Assembly: GCA_050950785.1 (NCBI GenBank)
Contig: JBMNIG010000028.1
Location: 1-64,000, forward strand
Length of the DNA stretch: 64,000 nucleotides
Direction of reading: 5' to 3'
Source: JAAYOS01 sp050950785
GTDB taxonomy: Bacteria; Bacillota; Clostridia; Oscillospirales; JAAYOS01
Shown: positions 36,146 to 46,260 of the stretch, in pieces
Position numbering within the stretch: the stretch's first letter is position 1
Layout: each line of letters begins with the position of its first letter
Made by a program: the position numbers and the translations under genes
Notes under the pieces: generated by a model
What the model was told of the DNA's origin: nothing
Seen by the model: the letters and a program-made list of their open reading frames with translations, nothing else
The model's database searches: none

Positions 36146-37579
36146 ATGAAGCTCAAGGACTTGCTGAATGGTGTCGATGTCTTGTCGCTCTCCGCAAACC
36201 CTGAGAGTGAAATCAATGACATCAGCAACGACTCAAGGAAAGTAAAACCAGGCGGACTTTTTGTAGCAATTCCCGGATTTGTTGAGGACGGAGCAATTTA
36301 CATTGACAATGCCATTGAAGCCGGCGCGACAGTTGTGGTGTCAGAAAGCGCCCGTGAGACGACGGCCGGATTTGTCCTTGTCAAGAATGCCAGGGCTGCT
36401 CTGTCCCGGATCGCTGCAAATTTCTATGGAAATCCCTCAGAAAAAATGACAGTGGTAGGTATTACGGGTACAAATGGCAAGACTACCACCGCATACCTCA
36501 TAAAAGATCTGCTTGAGCATTGTCTCGATACCCCCTGTGGACTTATTGGGACAAATGAGGTGATAATTGGGGATGAGGTGATTGAGGCGTCGAGGACAAC
36601 GCCTGAATCCATAGAGATCCAAGCTATATTGCGAAAAATGCTAGACAAAGGGATAAAGCATGCGGTTATGGAGGTATCATCCCATGCACTGAAGCTGCAT
36701 CGGGTCGATGATGTTCAGTATGACGTAGGGGTCTTTACAAATCTGACTCAGGACCATCTTGACTTTCACGATTCGATGGAGGACTATTTAAAGTCAAAAT
36801 CACTGCTGTTCCAAAGATGTCGTAGGGGAGTTATAAATCTTGACGACCATTCAGCAAACTATATTATTGAAAGTGCAAACTGTGAGATCTACACCTATTC
36901 TGCAAAGGATATGTCGGCGGATTTAGTTGCACGCAACATTCGATATTCACCTTCAAAGGTGGAGTTTGAGGCATTGGGTATCGAAGAGATCTATCGTGGG
37001 GAGTTGAATATCCCGGGCAGATTTTCGGTTTACAACGGGCTTGCGGCCATATCCACTGCAATAACACTGGGGGTTCCGCTTGTTAAGGCGGCAGACTCAC
37101 TTCGTTACTGCAGGGGTGTGAAGGGCCGGGCAGAAGTTGTTCCTACCGGGCGTGATTTTACAGTGATCATAGACTATGCCCATACTCCTGACGGACTTGA
37201 GAATATACTTCAGACTCTTAGGGAGTTTGTTAAAGGACGATTGATAACAGTATTTGGCTGTGGGGGCGACCGCGACAGAAAAAAGAGGCCAATAATGGGC
37301 AGCATGGCTGAAAAATATTCCGATATTTGTGTCGTAACTTCGGACAATCCACGTACAGAGGATCCCGAGGACATAATTTCTGATATTTTGCAGGGCATGA
37401 CAAAAAAGGATAAACAGGTTATAATACCGAATCGGGTCGAAGCAATAGGTTATGCGATAAAAAATGCCCGGGCAGGTGACGTGATATTACTTGCCGGAAA
37501 AGGACATGAAACATATCAGGAGATAAACGGTGTAAAATATCCCATGGATGAAAGGGAGATTGTCCGAAAGCATTTATGA
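36146..37579 (+). CDS. murE: UDP-MurNAc-tripeptide synthetase, DAP-adding
   Basis: Cytoplasmic ligase (477 residues) adding the third amino acid to UDP-MurNAc-L-Ala-D-Glu. P-loop GTNGKTTT (about 114-121), TTPESIEIQ, the carbamylated-Lys region, and DNPRTEDP near residue 410; DNPR is the motif for meso-diaminopimelate rather than lysine. GGAGGTGG fixes the ATG at 36146. Confidence 0.95.
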   Translation: MKLKDLLNGVDVLSLSANPESEINDISNDSRKVKPGGLFVAIPGFVEDGAIYIDNAIEAGATVVVSESARETTAGFVLVKNARAALSRIAANFYGNPSEKMTVVGITGTNGKTTTAYLIKDLLEHCLDTPCGLIGTNEVIIGDEVIEASRTTPESIEIQAILRKMLDKGIKHAVMEVSSHALKLHRVDDVQYDVGVFTNLTQDHLDFHDSMEDYLKSKSLLFQRCRRGVINLDDHSANYIIESANCEIYTYSAKDMSADLVARNIRYSPSKVEFEALGIEEIYRGELNIPGRFSVYNGLAAISTAITLGVPLVKAADSLRYCRGVKGRAEVVPTGRDFTVIIDYAHTPDGLENILQTLREFVKGRLITVFGCGGDRDRKKRPIMGSMAEKYSDICVVTSDNPRTEDPEDIISDILQGMTKKDKQVIIPNRVEAIGYAIKNARAGDVILLAGKGHETYQEINGVKYPMDEREIVRKHL

Positions 37580-37684
37580 ATGTATAATAGATATTGTGAT
37601 AGGTAGTAGCTATTCAAGAAAAACTTATTAGATATCAAGTTTACAGATGAAGGATATTTGATATCTAAGTAACGGAGGACCGAA

Positions 37685-39139
37685 TTGGAACGGATTACAC
37701 TGCGGGATATTGCCGGATACTGCTCTGCTAAAGACTTTGAGGTCGACTTGGGAATCTCTGTTGAAGGCATTTCGGTTGATTCAAGAAGCCTAAGGCAAGG
37801 TGAGCTTTTTATTCCCATAATTGGCGAGAGGTTTGATGGTCACAATTTCATAGATCAAGCAAGGGCGGCCGGTGCTGTGGCAGTTTTGTCGTCCCGAAAG
37901 GATAGTGATCCGGGAACCCTTTATGTTGATGATACACTTCAAGCGCTGCTGGATATAGCATGTGGATATAGAAAAAGATTTTCAGTCAAGGTAACTGCGA
38001 TCACAGGCAGCGTAGGAAAAACAACCACAAAAGAGATGATTGCTGCTGTTCTTGCCGAATTTGCTCCCACTCTCAAGACGGAGGGGAACCTAAATAATCT
38101 TGTAGGTTTGCCGTTGTCGTTGCTCAGACTCGCGGGGGGGCATCGCGCCGCAGTATTTGAGATGGGTATGAACCATCTTGGTGAAATATCACGAATGACC
38201 CGGGCGGCACTGCCGGATATTGCAGTCATAACTAATATCGGCACTGCTCATATAGAACACCTTGGATCCCGGGAGGGAATACTTAAGGCCAAAACAGAGA
38301 TATTCGAGGGGCTTGGTGAAGAAGGCACGGTGATCCTCAACGGTGATGACCAATTGCTATGGGGGCTGAGAAACAAACTGCCATTTAGAACAGTATTCTA
38401 TGGTATAGAAAACAAAGATTGCGATATCATTGGGGTCAATATCTCTCAGGATAGCCGGGTTGGAACACGATTTGTTGCATCCACTCCAACAGGTGAGATG
38501 GATATGTTTCTGCCTGCAATTGGCCGTCACAACATATTGAATGCTCTTGCTGCAGTTGCTGTCGGGCTTGAATATACCCGTGGCAATGTAAAAAGTACCG
38601 ATCCAAAAGAAGTTGAACGGAAGATTGCCCTTGGTATTTCGCGGTTTCGAAGCGCTGAAATGCGTCAAAATATCCTCCATGCGGGAGGCTTGACGATAAT
38701 TGATGACTGCTACAACGCAAACCCCGACTCAATGTCCGCTGCTCTCAGCGTTCTGCGAACATATCCCTCACATGGAAAGCGAATAGCTGTTCTTGGAGAT
38801 ATGTTAGAGTTGGGGGATTATTCCGAACAGGCACATAGGTCCCTTGGAGAAGAGGCGGCAAGATCCTCAGACCACATTTTCCTGTTTGGCACAGCATCAG
38901 AGCATACTCTGCTTGGAGCGATCCAGAGCGGGAAACCAACTTCCGCAATTGCACACTTCGAAAGCAGGGAGGAGCTCGCAAATGAATTGCTTGAACTTGC
39001 CGGGCCGGGTGATGTGATATTGCTCAAAGGAAGCCGGGGCATGAAATTGGAGATGGTCAGAGACATGCTACTTAACCATTTTGGTGAGGGGAGCAGCAGC
39101 GAAAATGAAGATAAGCTCAGCTCGAAATCGGAAGCTTGA
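37685..39139 (+). CDS. murF: UDP-MurNAc-tripeptide D-Ala-D-Ala ligase
   Basis: Cytoplasmic ligase (484 residues) completing the UDP-MurNAc-pentapeptide. P-loop ITGSVGKTTTKEM, GNLNNLVGLPLSLL, EMGMNHLGEI and IDDCYNANPDSM are family hallmarks. It starts with TTG at 37685, preceded by CGGAGG. The C-terminal 20 residues are Ser/Glu-rich. Confidence 0.95.
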   Translation: MERITLRDIAGYCSAKDFEVDLGISVEGISVDSRSLRQGELFIPIIGERFDGHNFIDQARAAGAVAVLSSRKDSDPGTLYVDDTLQALLDIACGYRKRFSVKVTAITGSVGKTTTKEMIAAVLAEFAPTLKTEGNLNNLVGLPLSLLRLAGGHRAAVFEMGMNHLGEISRMTRAALPDIAVITNIGTAHIEHLGSREGILKAKTEIFEGLGEEGTVILNGDDQLLWGLRNKLPFRTVFYGIENKDCDIIGVNISQDSRVGTRFVASTPTGEMDMFLPAIGRHNILNALAAVAVGLEYTRGNVKSTDPKEVERKIALGISRFRSAEMRQNILHAGGLTIIDDCYNANPDSMSAALSVLRTYPSHGKRIAVLGDMLELGDYSEQAHRSLGEEAARSSDHIFLFGTASEHTLLGAIQSGKPTSAIAHFESREELANELLELAGPGDVILLKGSRGMKLEMVRDMLLNHFGEGSSSENEDKLSSKSEA

Positions 39140-39157
39140 ATTCTGGGGGATGCAAAA

Positions 39158-40168
39158 ATGATTTGGATGTTGTTGGCGACTGCTGCGGTAGCGTTGATCG
39201 TTGCACTTATAGTTGGGAAATTCTTCATACCTTTCATGCAGAAGAAGAAGTTGGGGCAAAGTATTTTAGAGATCGGCCCAAAGTGGCATATATCTAAACA
39301 GGGCACTCCCACAATGGGTGGAGTGCTGATCATGGCCGGCATAACCGCTTCTGTCATAATCACAGGCGGCCTTAAAGTAACTGACGGATTGGGATTTACG
39401 AGTGTAAGATGGCTTAGTATCGTAATATTGCTTTTTGCGCTCTCTTTTGGCGCAATCGGCTTCTTAGATGACTATGTGAAGGTAGCTAAAAAACGTAATC
39501 TGGGTCTTACAGCACCTCAGAAGCTCTTTTTACAGCTTGCGGTCACACTAGCTTTTATAAGTTTACTCAGGTTTCTGGGAGTCCTCTCCCCAAACCTGTA
39601 TATACCCTTTATTAACGTAACGATTCCACTTCCTTGGACTTTGTATATGCTTTTGTCAGTACTTTTTATCACAGGCATGGTAAATGCAGTAAACTTCACC
39701 GACGGTGTGGATGGGCTTCTTGGCTCTGTGACTCTACCGATAATGATTTTCTTTACTGTCATCGCAATCATAAAAAAGTCCACGGATGTTGCATTTATAT
39801 CAGCAGCTTCGGTGGGAGCTATATTGGGATTTTTGATATATAATTTTAACCCTGCAAAGATATTTATGGGGGATACAGGCTCGCTTTTTTTAGGCGGATT
39901 GGTTTGCGGAGTCGCATTTGCACTAAATGTTCCAATCATAATTTTGATCGTGGGAGCTATATATATATTGGAAATCCTATCTGTTGTATTGCAGGTGGCT
40001 TATTTCAAACTTTCCGGTGGAAAGAGGATATTTCGCATGGCGCCTATTCACCACCACTTTGAGATGGGGGGATGGAGCGAGAAAAAGATTTGTTTCGTAT
40101 TCTGTACGATTACGATTTTACTGAGCGTAGTTTCTTTGATAGCATTAAAGGGAATATATATTTGGTAA
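39158..40168 (+). CDS. mraY: phospho-MurNAc-pentapeptide transferase
   Basis: Ten-helix membrane enzyme (336 residues) that makes lipid I. Active-site Asp pairs appear as FLDDYVKV and NFTDGVDGL, with FMGDTGSL and the HHHFE loop (PIHHHFEMGGW). Normal length. In most firmicutes murD follows directly; here the next gene is ftsW. Confidence 0.96.
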   Translation: MIWMLLATAAVALIVALIVGKFFIPFMQKKKLGQSILEIGPKWHISKQGTPTMGGVLIMAGITASVIITGGLKVTDGLGFTSVRWLSIVILLFALSFGAIGFLDDYVKVAKKRNLGLTAPQKLFLQLAVTLAFISLLRFLGVLSPNLYIPFINVTIPLPWTLYMLLSVLFITGMVNAVNFTDGVDGLLGSVTLPIMIFFTVIAIIKKSTDVAFISAASVGAILGFLIYNFNPAKIFMGDTGSLFLGGLVCGVAFALNVPIIILIVGAIYILEILSVVLQVAYFKLSGGKRIFRMAPIHHHFEMGGWSEKKICFVFCTITILLSVVSLIALKGIYIW

Positions 40169-40268
40169 TAAAGTACAATTATAAACACAACCAATTACTT
40201 TTTACATAAAAACGTCGATATATATATAATGGACACAACTAAAACACTACTTGATGTGGGAGATATCA

Positions 40269-41429
40269 ATGACAAACAGTGCAATCCAAGCAATGAAAAG
40301 ACCTAAAAAGGCCGAAGTAATATCCAACAGAAAGTTGGGTCCAATGGATTTGCCATTTTTTCTGCTTGTGCTTCTTGTAATGTGCTTTGGTCTGATCATG
40401 ATGTTTTCCGCTAGTTATGCATCCGCCTTATATACCATGGACAACTCGGCTTACTATTTTATAAAGCAAGGGCTCATTGCGTTAGGTGGAACGGCTGTAA
40501 TGCTGGTTATCTCACGCATGAACTACCAATATTTACGAGCGCTCAGTATTCCGATGCTGATAGCGGCATTAGTGCTTTTGATATTGGTACCGATAATAGG
40601 TTTTGATGCGGGTGGTGCTACCCGGTGGATAAAAGTAGGGCCTGTACAGCTTCAGCCGTCTGAGGTTGCAAAGTTTGCAGTGATAGTGTCTTTTTCTTCC
40701 ATGATATCCGTATTCCGGGAGAAGATGAAGACCTTTAAATACGGAATACTGCCATTTGCAGTGGTCTTAGTTGTAATCGCCGCATTGATGCTTTGGCAAC
40801 CGCATATCTCAGGAGCAATACTGATCGTTGTTGTGGGTGGTGCGCTAATGTTTGTAGGAGGCGTCCACTGGGGTTGGTTTGCTGGCGCGATAGCTGTCGC
40901 TGTGGTAGTTGGTTACTTTGTAATGACGAACATGGCTCATGCCATTACCCGCATACGCGTCTGGCAGGATCCCTTTTCAGATCCACAAGGAGGCGGCTAT
41001 CAGATAATTCAATCTTTGTATGCCGTAGGTTCGGGAGGACTGTTTGGTCTTGGACTGGGCAAGAGCCGGCAAAAGCACCTATACCTTCCCGAGCAACATA
41101 ACGACTTTATATTCGCAATCGTTTGCGAGGAGCTGGGCATGGTTGGGGCATGTCTGGTGCTGTTTCTGTTTGCCCTGCTTATCATAAGGGGTTATTGGAT
41201 CGCGATACGTTCCCGGGATCGCTTCGGCTCACTTATGGTGACCGGCATTATTACACTTCTTGCTGTTCAGACATTTCTAAATGTCGCGGTCGTTACAAAC
41301 TTGATACCTGTTACAGGTATCTCATTGCCGTTTTTTAGTTACGGGGGCACTTCATTGTTGATCCAGCTTGCTGAAATGGGTGTAGTATTAAGTGTTTCCA
41401 GGCAGATTCCTGCACCGCGGGCAGGGTGA
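40269..41429 (+). CDS. ftsW: SEDS glycosyltransferase FtsW/SpoVE
   Basis: Polytopic membrane protein (386 residues, ten helices) polymerising lipid II together with the class B PBP. Marks: FGLIMMFSASYASAL, RWIKVGPVQLQPSEVAKFA, and GISLPFFSYGGTSLL with the catalytic-loop Asp region (WQDPFSDPQGGGYQIIQS). GGGAG sets the ATG at 40269. FtsW (division) and SpoVE (sporulation) cannot be told apart from sequence; the pairing with a SpoVD-like PBP would suit SpoVE. Confidence 0.93.
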   Translation: MTNSAIQAMKRPKKAEVISNRKLGPMDLPFFLLVLLVMCFGLIMMFSASYASALYTMDNSAYYFIKQGLIALGGTAVMLVISRMNYQYLRALSIPMLIAALVLLILVPIIGFDAGGATRWIKVGPVQLQPSEVAKFAVIVSFSSMISVFREKMKTFKYGILPFAVVLVVIAALMLWQPHISGAILIVVVGGALMFVGGVHWGWFAGAIAVAVVVGYFVMTNMAHAITRIRVWQDPFSDPQGGGYQIIQSLYAVGSGGLFGLGLGKSRQKHLYLPEQHNDFIFAIVCEELGMVGACLVLFLFALLIIRGYWIAIRSRDRFGSLMVTGIITLLAVQTFLNVAVVTNLIPVTGISLPFFSYGGTSLLIQLAEMGVVLSVSRQIPAPRAG

Positions 41430-41469
41430 CGAGTGTGGAATATTATTCGACATTTTTGGAGTGATTTTG

Positions 41470-42603
41470 TTGAGAGTGGTATTTACCTGCGGTGGCACCG
41501 GAGGCCATATAAACCCGGCTATAGCAGTGGCAAAGCTGATACGGACCAAGCGACCCGAAGCTGAGATACTGTTTGCCGGAGCTGATGGAGGGATGGAAGT
41601 CGGACTTGTGACCCGGGAGGGTTTTCGGATAAAGACCGTACCCGTCTCTAATTTTCGCAGGAGTTTTAAGCCGGCCGACATCATCAACAACATAAAGGTG
41701 CTGTTCGGTATACGAAACTCGATCAAAAAGGCGCGAGAGATACTGCTCGATTTCGAACCTGATGTAGTTATAGGAACGGGTGGATATGCCAGCTTCCCGA
41801 CAGTTTATGCTGCTTCTAAACTTGGGATCCCGACAGCGATTCATGAGTCTAACGCAATACCGGGGCTGACTACTTCGCTTCTATCAAAAAGAGCAGACAG
41901 GATAATGGTAGGCTTTGATAGTGCCGATAGATACAAAAATCCGGAACGTGTTGTACTGACAGGCACTCCTGTGCGTGAAGATTTTATATTTATAAATAGA
42001 AGCGACGCAAAAAAGCGATTGGGTCTTGAGGATAAGCCCCTTATCGTCTCGACGTGGGGATCCCTCGGTGCACGTGAGATGAATAAAAAAATTGCTGAGT
42101 TCATTGCGTTGGAAACAAAGAGCGATCAGTATTACCATATTCATGCTACCGGCAGATATGGGTGGAGATGGATGCCGGATTATGTTAAAAATCTCGGTGT
42201 CGACCTCTCGGAGCATCCAAATATCGATATGCGTGAATATATCTATGATATGCCTGTGGTAATGGCGGCTGCAGACCTGGTTTTGTGCAGAGGGGGGGCC
42301 TCCACCCTTAGTGAAATCATTGCCTCGGCTACCCCTGCGATCATAGTTCCCTCTCCAAATGTGGCTGAAAATCACCAGGAGATGAATGCCCGAGCAATAG
42401 AAAGACATGGTGGAGCTATAGTTCTTTTGGAAAAGGAATGCACCGGCGAAAAGCTCTATGAGATGGCAACGGAAATGCTGCAGGACGAAAGCCTTTTAGA
42501 ATCCATTTCATCGAGTTTGCGGGAGATTGCAGTTCTCGATTCCGCAGAACGAATTTATTCGGTTATCTGCTCCCTTTACAAGGACAAAAAGAAAAAGACG
42601 TAA
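41470..42603 (+). CDS. murG: lipid II-forming GlcNAc transferase MurG
   Basis: Peripheral membrane glycosyltransferase (377 residues) adding GlcNAc to lipid I. The Gly-rich loop FTCGGTGGHINPA, IGTGGYASFP, HESNAIPG and the donor-site motif CRGGASTLSEI are present. Starts with TTG at 41470, eight bases after GGAG; the longer frame upstream overlaps ftsW and is unlikely. Confidence 0.94.
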   Translation: MRVVFTCGGTGGHINPAIAVAKLIRTKRPEAEILFAGADGGMEVGLVTREGFRIKTVPVSNFRRSFKPADIINNIKVLFGIRNSIKKAREILLDFEPDVVIGTGGYASFPTVYAASKLGIPTAIHESNAIPGLTTSLLSKRADRIMVGFDSADRYKNPERVVLTGTPVREDFIFINRSDAKKRLGLEDKPLIVSTWGSLGAREMNKKIAEFIALETKSDQYYHIHATGRYGWRWMPDYVKNLGVDLSEHPNIDMREYIYDMPVVMAAADLVLCRGGASTLSEIIASATPAIIVPSPNVAENHQEMNARAIERHGGAIVLLEKECTGEKLYEMATEMLQDESLLESISSSLREIAVLDSAERIYSVICSLYKDKKKKT

Positions 42604-42721
42604 AAAAATCGAAAATTAACCGAATCCGAGGTTTTCGCATATGATGTTTTGAGCGTAACCGAACACGCGCAAAACAGTAGGCGTACCTGGCGGAAGGGGC
42701 GCCGGAATGCGGAGGATTCAT

Positions 42722-43993
42722 ATGGATACGTTTTTGATCAGCGGGAAGAACCGGCTGTACGGAACTGCTAAGGTACAGGGCGCAAAAAACAGTGTATTAC
42801 CAATACTTGCCGCCTCTATATTAAACGGTGGAAAATCGGAAATAAGCAATTGTCCGGAACTGACCGATGTCACTTGCACTCTGCGGATTTTACGGCATCT
42901 CGGATGTGAGGTACATCGCGATGGGGATGTCATAAACGTAGACTCCTCCGGTATGAGCAGGAACAGTATTTCTGACCGGCTCATGCGAGAAATGCGGTCG
43001 TCAATTATTTTTCTTGGCGCTATCCTTGCACGGACGGGAAGCGCGAATATAAGCTATCCGGGTGGATGCAACCTTGGAGCCCGTCCAATTGACCTTCATC
43101 TGTGGGCACTCCGGGAACTTGGTGCCACAATAGATGAAGCAGGGGGAACGATTATCTGTAAGGCCGAACAGCTGGTAGGTAAGGACATAACACTTGCAAT
43201 ACCAAGTGTAGGGGCTACAGAAAACATCATGCTTGCAGCCACCGCTGCAAAAGGGATCACAAGGATACATAATGCCGCCAGAGAGCCTGAAATAGCTGAT
43301 CTGCAGGCATATCTGCGTGCTGCCGGTACAAAAGTAACAGGTGCAGGAACTTCCACCATCGAAATAGAGGGTGGAAACCGGCTGCGCGACGTAAAACATC
43401 GTATTATACCTGACAGGATCGTCACAATCAGCTATATGGCTGCAGTTGCAGCCGCAGGTGGCGAAATTACTATCGAAGGTGCTGAGCCAGATCACATATC
43501 TGCTGTAACTGCTATTATGCGCGAGGCAGGTTGCGTAATCCGGGAAGAGCATAACAGGATCCACATCAAATCCGACCGCAGACTTCGCGCCGTAAAACCA
43601 ATCAGAACTATGCCATATCCCGGATTCCCCACTGATGCACAGTCACCTCTCATGGCCGTAATGTGCCGGGCTGACGGCACAAGCGTCTTTGTTGAAAACA
43701 TCTTTGAGAACCGTTATCGCTGTGCAAGTGAATTGATGCGCATGGGCGCGGATATCCGCATTGAGGGCAGAGTTGCGGTAGTGTGCGGGGTTCCCCAACT
43801 TTATGGAGCAAAGGTGGCGGCAACCGATTTAAGAGGCGGTGCAGCTCTTGTGATTGCAGCGCTTGGCGCAGAAGGCGAATCGGAAGTGTCGGGTATTGAG
43901 CATATAGAGCGTGGATATGATCAACTTGATGTGGTGCTAAAAAACCTTGGCGCAAAGATTGAAAGAAAATCATTTTGTGTTCCGGAGGAATAG
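42722..43993 (+). CDS. murA: UDP-GlcNAc 1-carboxyvinyltransferase
   Basis: First committed step of peptidoglycan synthesis. 423 residues with Lys in VQGAKNSVLPIL and the fosfomycin-sensitive Cys116 in YPGGCNLGARPIDLHL, plus PYPGFPTDAQSPL and the C-terminal RGYDQLD. GGAGG precedes the ATG at 42722. It sits where murB or murC lie in many relatives. Confidence 0.95.
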   Translation: MDTFLISGKNRLYGTAKVQGAKNSVLPILAASILNGGKSEISNCPELTDVTCTLRILRHLGCEVHRDGDVINVDSSGMSRNSISDRLMREMRSSIIFLGAILARTGSANISYPGGCNLGARPIDLHLWALRELGATIDEAGGTIICKAEQLVGKDITLAIPSVGATENIMLAATAAKGITRIHNAAREPEIADLQAYLRAAGTKVTGAGTSTIEIEGGNRLRDVKHRIIPDRIVTISYMAAVAAAGGEITIEGAEPDHISAVTAIMREAGCVIREEHNRIHIKSDRRLRAVKPIRTMPYPGFPTDAQSPLMAVMCRADGTSVFVENIFENRYRCASELMRMGADIRIEGRVAVVCGVPQLYGAKVAATDLRGGAALVIAALGAEGESEVSGIEHIERGYDQLDVVLKNLGAKIERKSFCVPEE

Positions 43994-43999
43994 CTATCT

Positions 44000-44866
44000 A
44001 TGGCGATGAGGAAAAGAAAGGGCGGGATGGGAAAAGCATCGGGCAGAAGCCGCGGGGGACCGGGGTGTCTGTCGGTATTTTTCCTTACCGTTTTTGTCCT
44101 TGTCGCTGTAGCTTCCACCGTCGCCATTTTTTTCAAAATCAAACATATTGAAGTGATCGGTAACCAACGCTATACCTTTGAGCAAATCTGCACATCAGCT
44201 GAGATCGAGCTGGAGGACAACCTGTTTTTTATGAACAAGTTTGAAAAAATCAGCAATATATTCTCCAGACTTCCATATGTTGATGAGGTCAAGATGACCC
44301 GACGTCTGCCGGATACACTTCGTATTGAAATCAAAGAATGTGTTGCTGTTGCTGTATTTTATGACGGGGACAGCTATTGGCTGATTTCAGAAAACGGCAA
44401 GATCCTCGAGCAGCTGAGACAACTACCCGGGGAACATCTGATTGAGGTTGAAGGGGCTGACTTGATAAGTCCCCAACCCGGGAAAAAAGCTTTTATCGGA
44501 GGGGATGAAGAGGGCGGAGAGATGCGATTGAGCGCAATGATCGAAACATTGAGAGCAATTGTTGATTTAGGGATCGAAAAGGACGTAGATGTGCTCAATA
44601 TAGAGAAGGTCTACAACGTTGAGTTTAATTATCTTGGGCGTTTCAAAGTCAAGCTTGGCATGCCGGAACATCTGACGTATAAAATCGATTGTCTCAAAAA
44701 AATCGTTGACGGCTATCTGGGACCAGGCGACAAGGGCATTATCGATCTATCCGAGCTTATCGACAGCAAGCCTGCCAGATTCATACCGGACGCTGAGGAT
44801 AACTATGATGAGGACAACGTGGATCCGACAACCGAGGAACCTATCAACATTGAACAGGCGGGATGA
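44000..44866 (+). CDS. ftsQ: FtsQ/DivIB division protein
   Basis: Bitopic protein (288 residues): basic Gly/Arg-rich cytoplasmic head, one helix (about 25-45), then a POTRA domain (IKHIEVIGNQRYTFEQI) and the FtsQ beta domain (LPYVDEVKMTRRLPDTLRIEIKE). It scaffolds FtsL and DivIC at the septum. Acidic C-terminal tail. Six bases after murA. Confidence 0.92.
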   Translation: MAMRKRKGGMGKASGRSRGGPGCLSVFFLTVFVLVAVASTVAIFFKIKHIEVIGNQRYTFEQICTSAEIELEDNLFFMNKFEKISNIFSRLPYVDEVKMTRRLPDTLRIEIKECVAVAVFYDGDSYWLISENGKILEQLRQLPGEHLIEVEGADLISPQPGKKAFIGGDEEGGEMRLSAMIETLRAIVDLGIEKDVDVLNIEKVYNVEFNYLGRFKVKLGMPEHLTYKIDCLKKIVDGYLGPGDKGIIDLSELIDSKPARFIPDAEDNYDEDNVDPTTEEPINIEQAG

Positions 44867-45012
44867 TATGAGCTGGTTTCCATGAAAACAATCTGATTGG
44901 TCGTACCGGATAACCTGGTTTTGATTGTATGTTTTTGCATATCAATTCGCTGTTTTTTACTCGAAAAACACGCGGCAACCAATGTTCTTGCTAGAAAAAG
45001 TTTTATGAAGTA

Positions 45013-45041
45013 TTGACCTTGGCGCGCAAAAAAGGTACACT
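45013..45041 (+). promoter_or_regulatory. sigma-A promoter of ftsZ
   Basis: TTGACC (45013-45018), 17-base spacer, TACACT (45036-45041), within the 280-base gap between ftsQ and ftsZ. Confidence 0.7.
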
Positions 45042-45146
45042 ATGCTTATATAGCTATTTATTACGGCAATTGTGGGATCAGTAGTCAGATTCCAACGCAG
45101 GTGCGGTGGATTTGCGCGCCGGAATGATAATCAGGAGGAAGTAAGA

Positions 45147-46256
45147 ATGGCGTTTGACTTGGATATTGGGACAGATACGGTCGTAAATATAAAAGTAATA
45201 GGTGTAGGCGGTGGAGGGAACAATGTCGTCAACCGCATGATCAATACAGGAATGCGAGGCGTGGAGTTCATTGCTATCAATACGGACAAGCAGGCTCTGA
45301 GAGCCTCCAGTGCAACTCAGAAGATTCAAATAGGTGAGAAGCTCACAAGGGGCCAGGGTGCAGGATCAGATCCCGAAATAGGCCGGAAGTCCGCGGAGGA
45401 AAGCCGTGCTCTTATTTCAAAAGCACTCGAAGGCACCAATATGGTATTTATTACAGCCGGCATGGGTGGAGGAACAGGCACAGGAGGAGCTCCGGTTGTT
45501 GCAGAAATTGCGCATGAGATGGGAATACTAACAGTCGGAGTCGTAACAAAGCCCTTTAAGTTTGAAGGCAAGCGCCGCATGGATCGGGCCATTGCCGGAA
45601 TCGATGAACTTCGTGAGCGTGTTGACTCACTGGTTGTCATTCCGAATGAACGCCTAAAACATGTTTCTGAGCAGAAAATCACATTTCTTAATGCCTTCGA
45701 AATAGCGGACGATGTTTTGCGTCAGGCTGTTCAAAGCATATCGGATCTTATCAAGGTACCCGGTCTGATAAATCTCGACTTTGCAGACGTTACTACAGTT
45801 ATGCAGAATGCCGGGTTTGCACACATGGGTGTTGGCCGGGCAGCCGGCAAAGGAAAAGCGGAGGAGTCGGCAAGAATGGCTGTACAAAGCCCGCTTCTCG
45901 AAACTTCTATCAACGGTGCCAAAGGTGTACTTGTCAACGTGACAGGTTCCATCGATCTTGCGCTTGAAGACGTTGAAATTGCGGCAAACCTTGTACAACA
46001 GGCAGCGCACCCCGATGCCAATATTATATTCGGTGCCTCATTTGATGACTCACTTGAGGATGAGCTTCGCATTACCGTAATTGCGACCAACTTTGATTCC
46101 GAGCCGAGCGTATCTGAAAACCTCTATTCCGGAGTAAGCAAGGTCATCCCCGGTGCCACACAGGCTGAGAAGGTTGAGCCTACAAGTGCTGCTGCTGTTC
46201 AGGAAGAGGAAGAGGATCCGTTTGATAAAATATTCCAAATATTCAACAAGAAGTGA
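45147..46256 (+). CDS. ftsZ: cell division GTPase FtsZ
   Basis: Tubulin-like GTPase (369 residues) forming the Z ring. GTP loop AGMGGGTGTGGAP, the VIGVGGGGNNVVNRM start and NLDFADVTTVM T7 loop are intact. The linker is short and acidic and the C-terminal peptide reads EDPFDKIFQIFNKK, unlike the common DIPxFLR form that binds FtsA, SepF or EzrA. AGGAGGAAG precedes the ATG at 45147. ftsA, often next to ftsZ, is missing. Confidence 0.96.
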   Translation: MAFDLDIGTDTVVNIKVIGVGGGGNNVVNRMINTGMRGVEFIAINTDKQALRASSATQKIQIGEKLTRGQGAGSDPEIGRKSAEESRALISKALEGTNMVFITAGMGGGTGTGGAPVVAEIAHEMGILTVGVVTKPFKFEGKRRMDRAIAGIDELRERVDSLVVIPNERLKHVSEQKITFLNAFEIADDVLRQAVQSISDLIKVPGLINLDFADVTTVMQNAGFAHMGVGRAAGKGKAEESARMAVQSPLLETSINGAKGVLVNVTGSIDLALEDVEIAANLVQQAAHPDANIIFGASFDDSLEDELRITVIATNFDSEPSVSENLYSGVSKVIPGATQAEKVEPTSAAAVQEEEEDPFDKIFQIFNKK

Positions 46257-46260
46257 GCTG

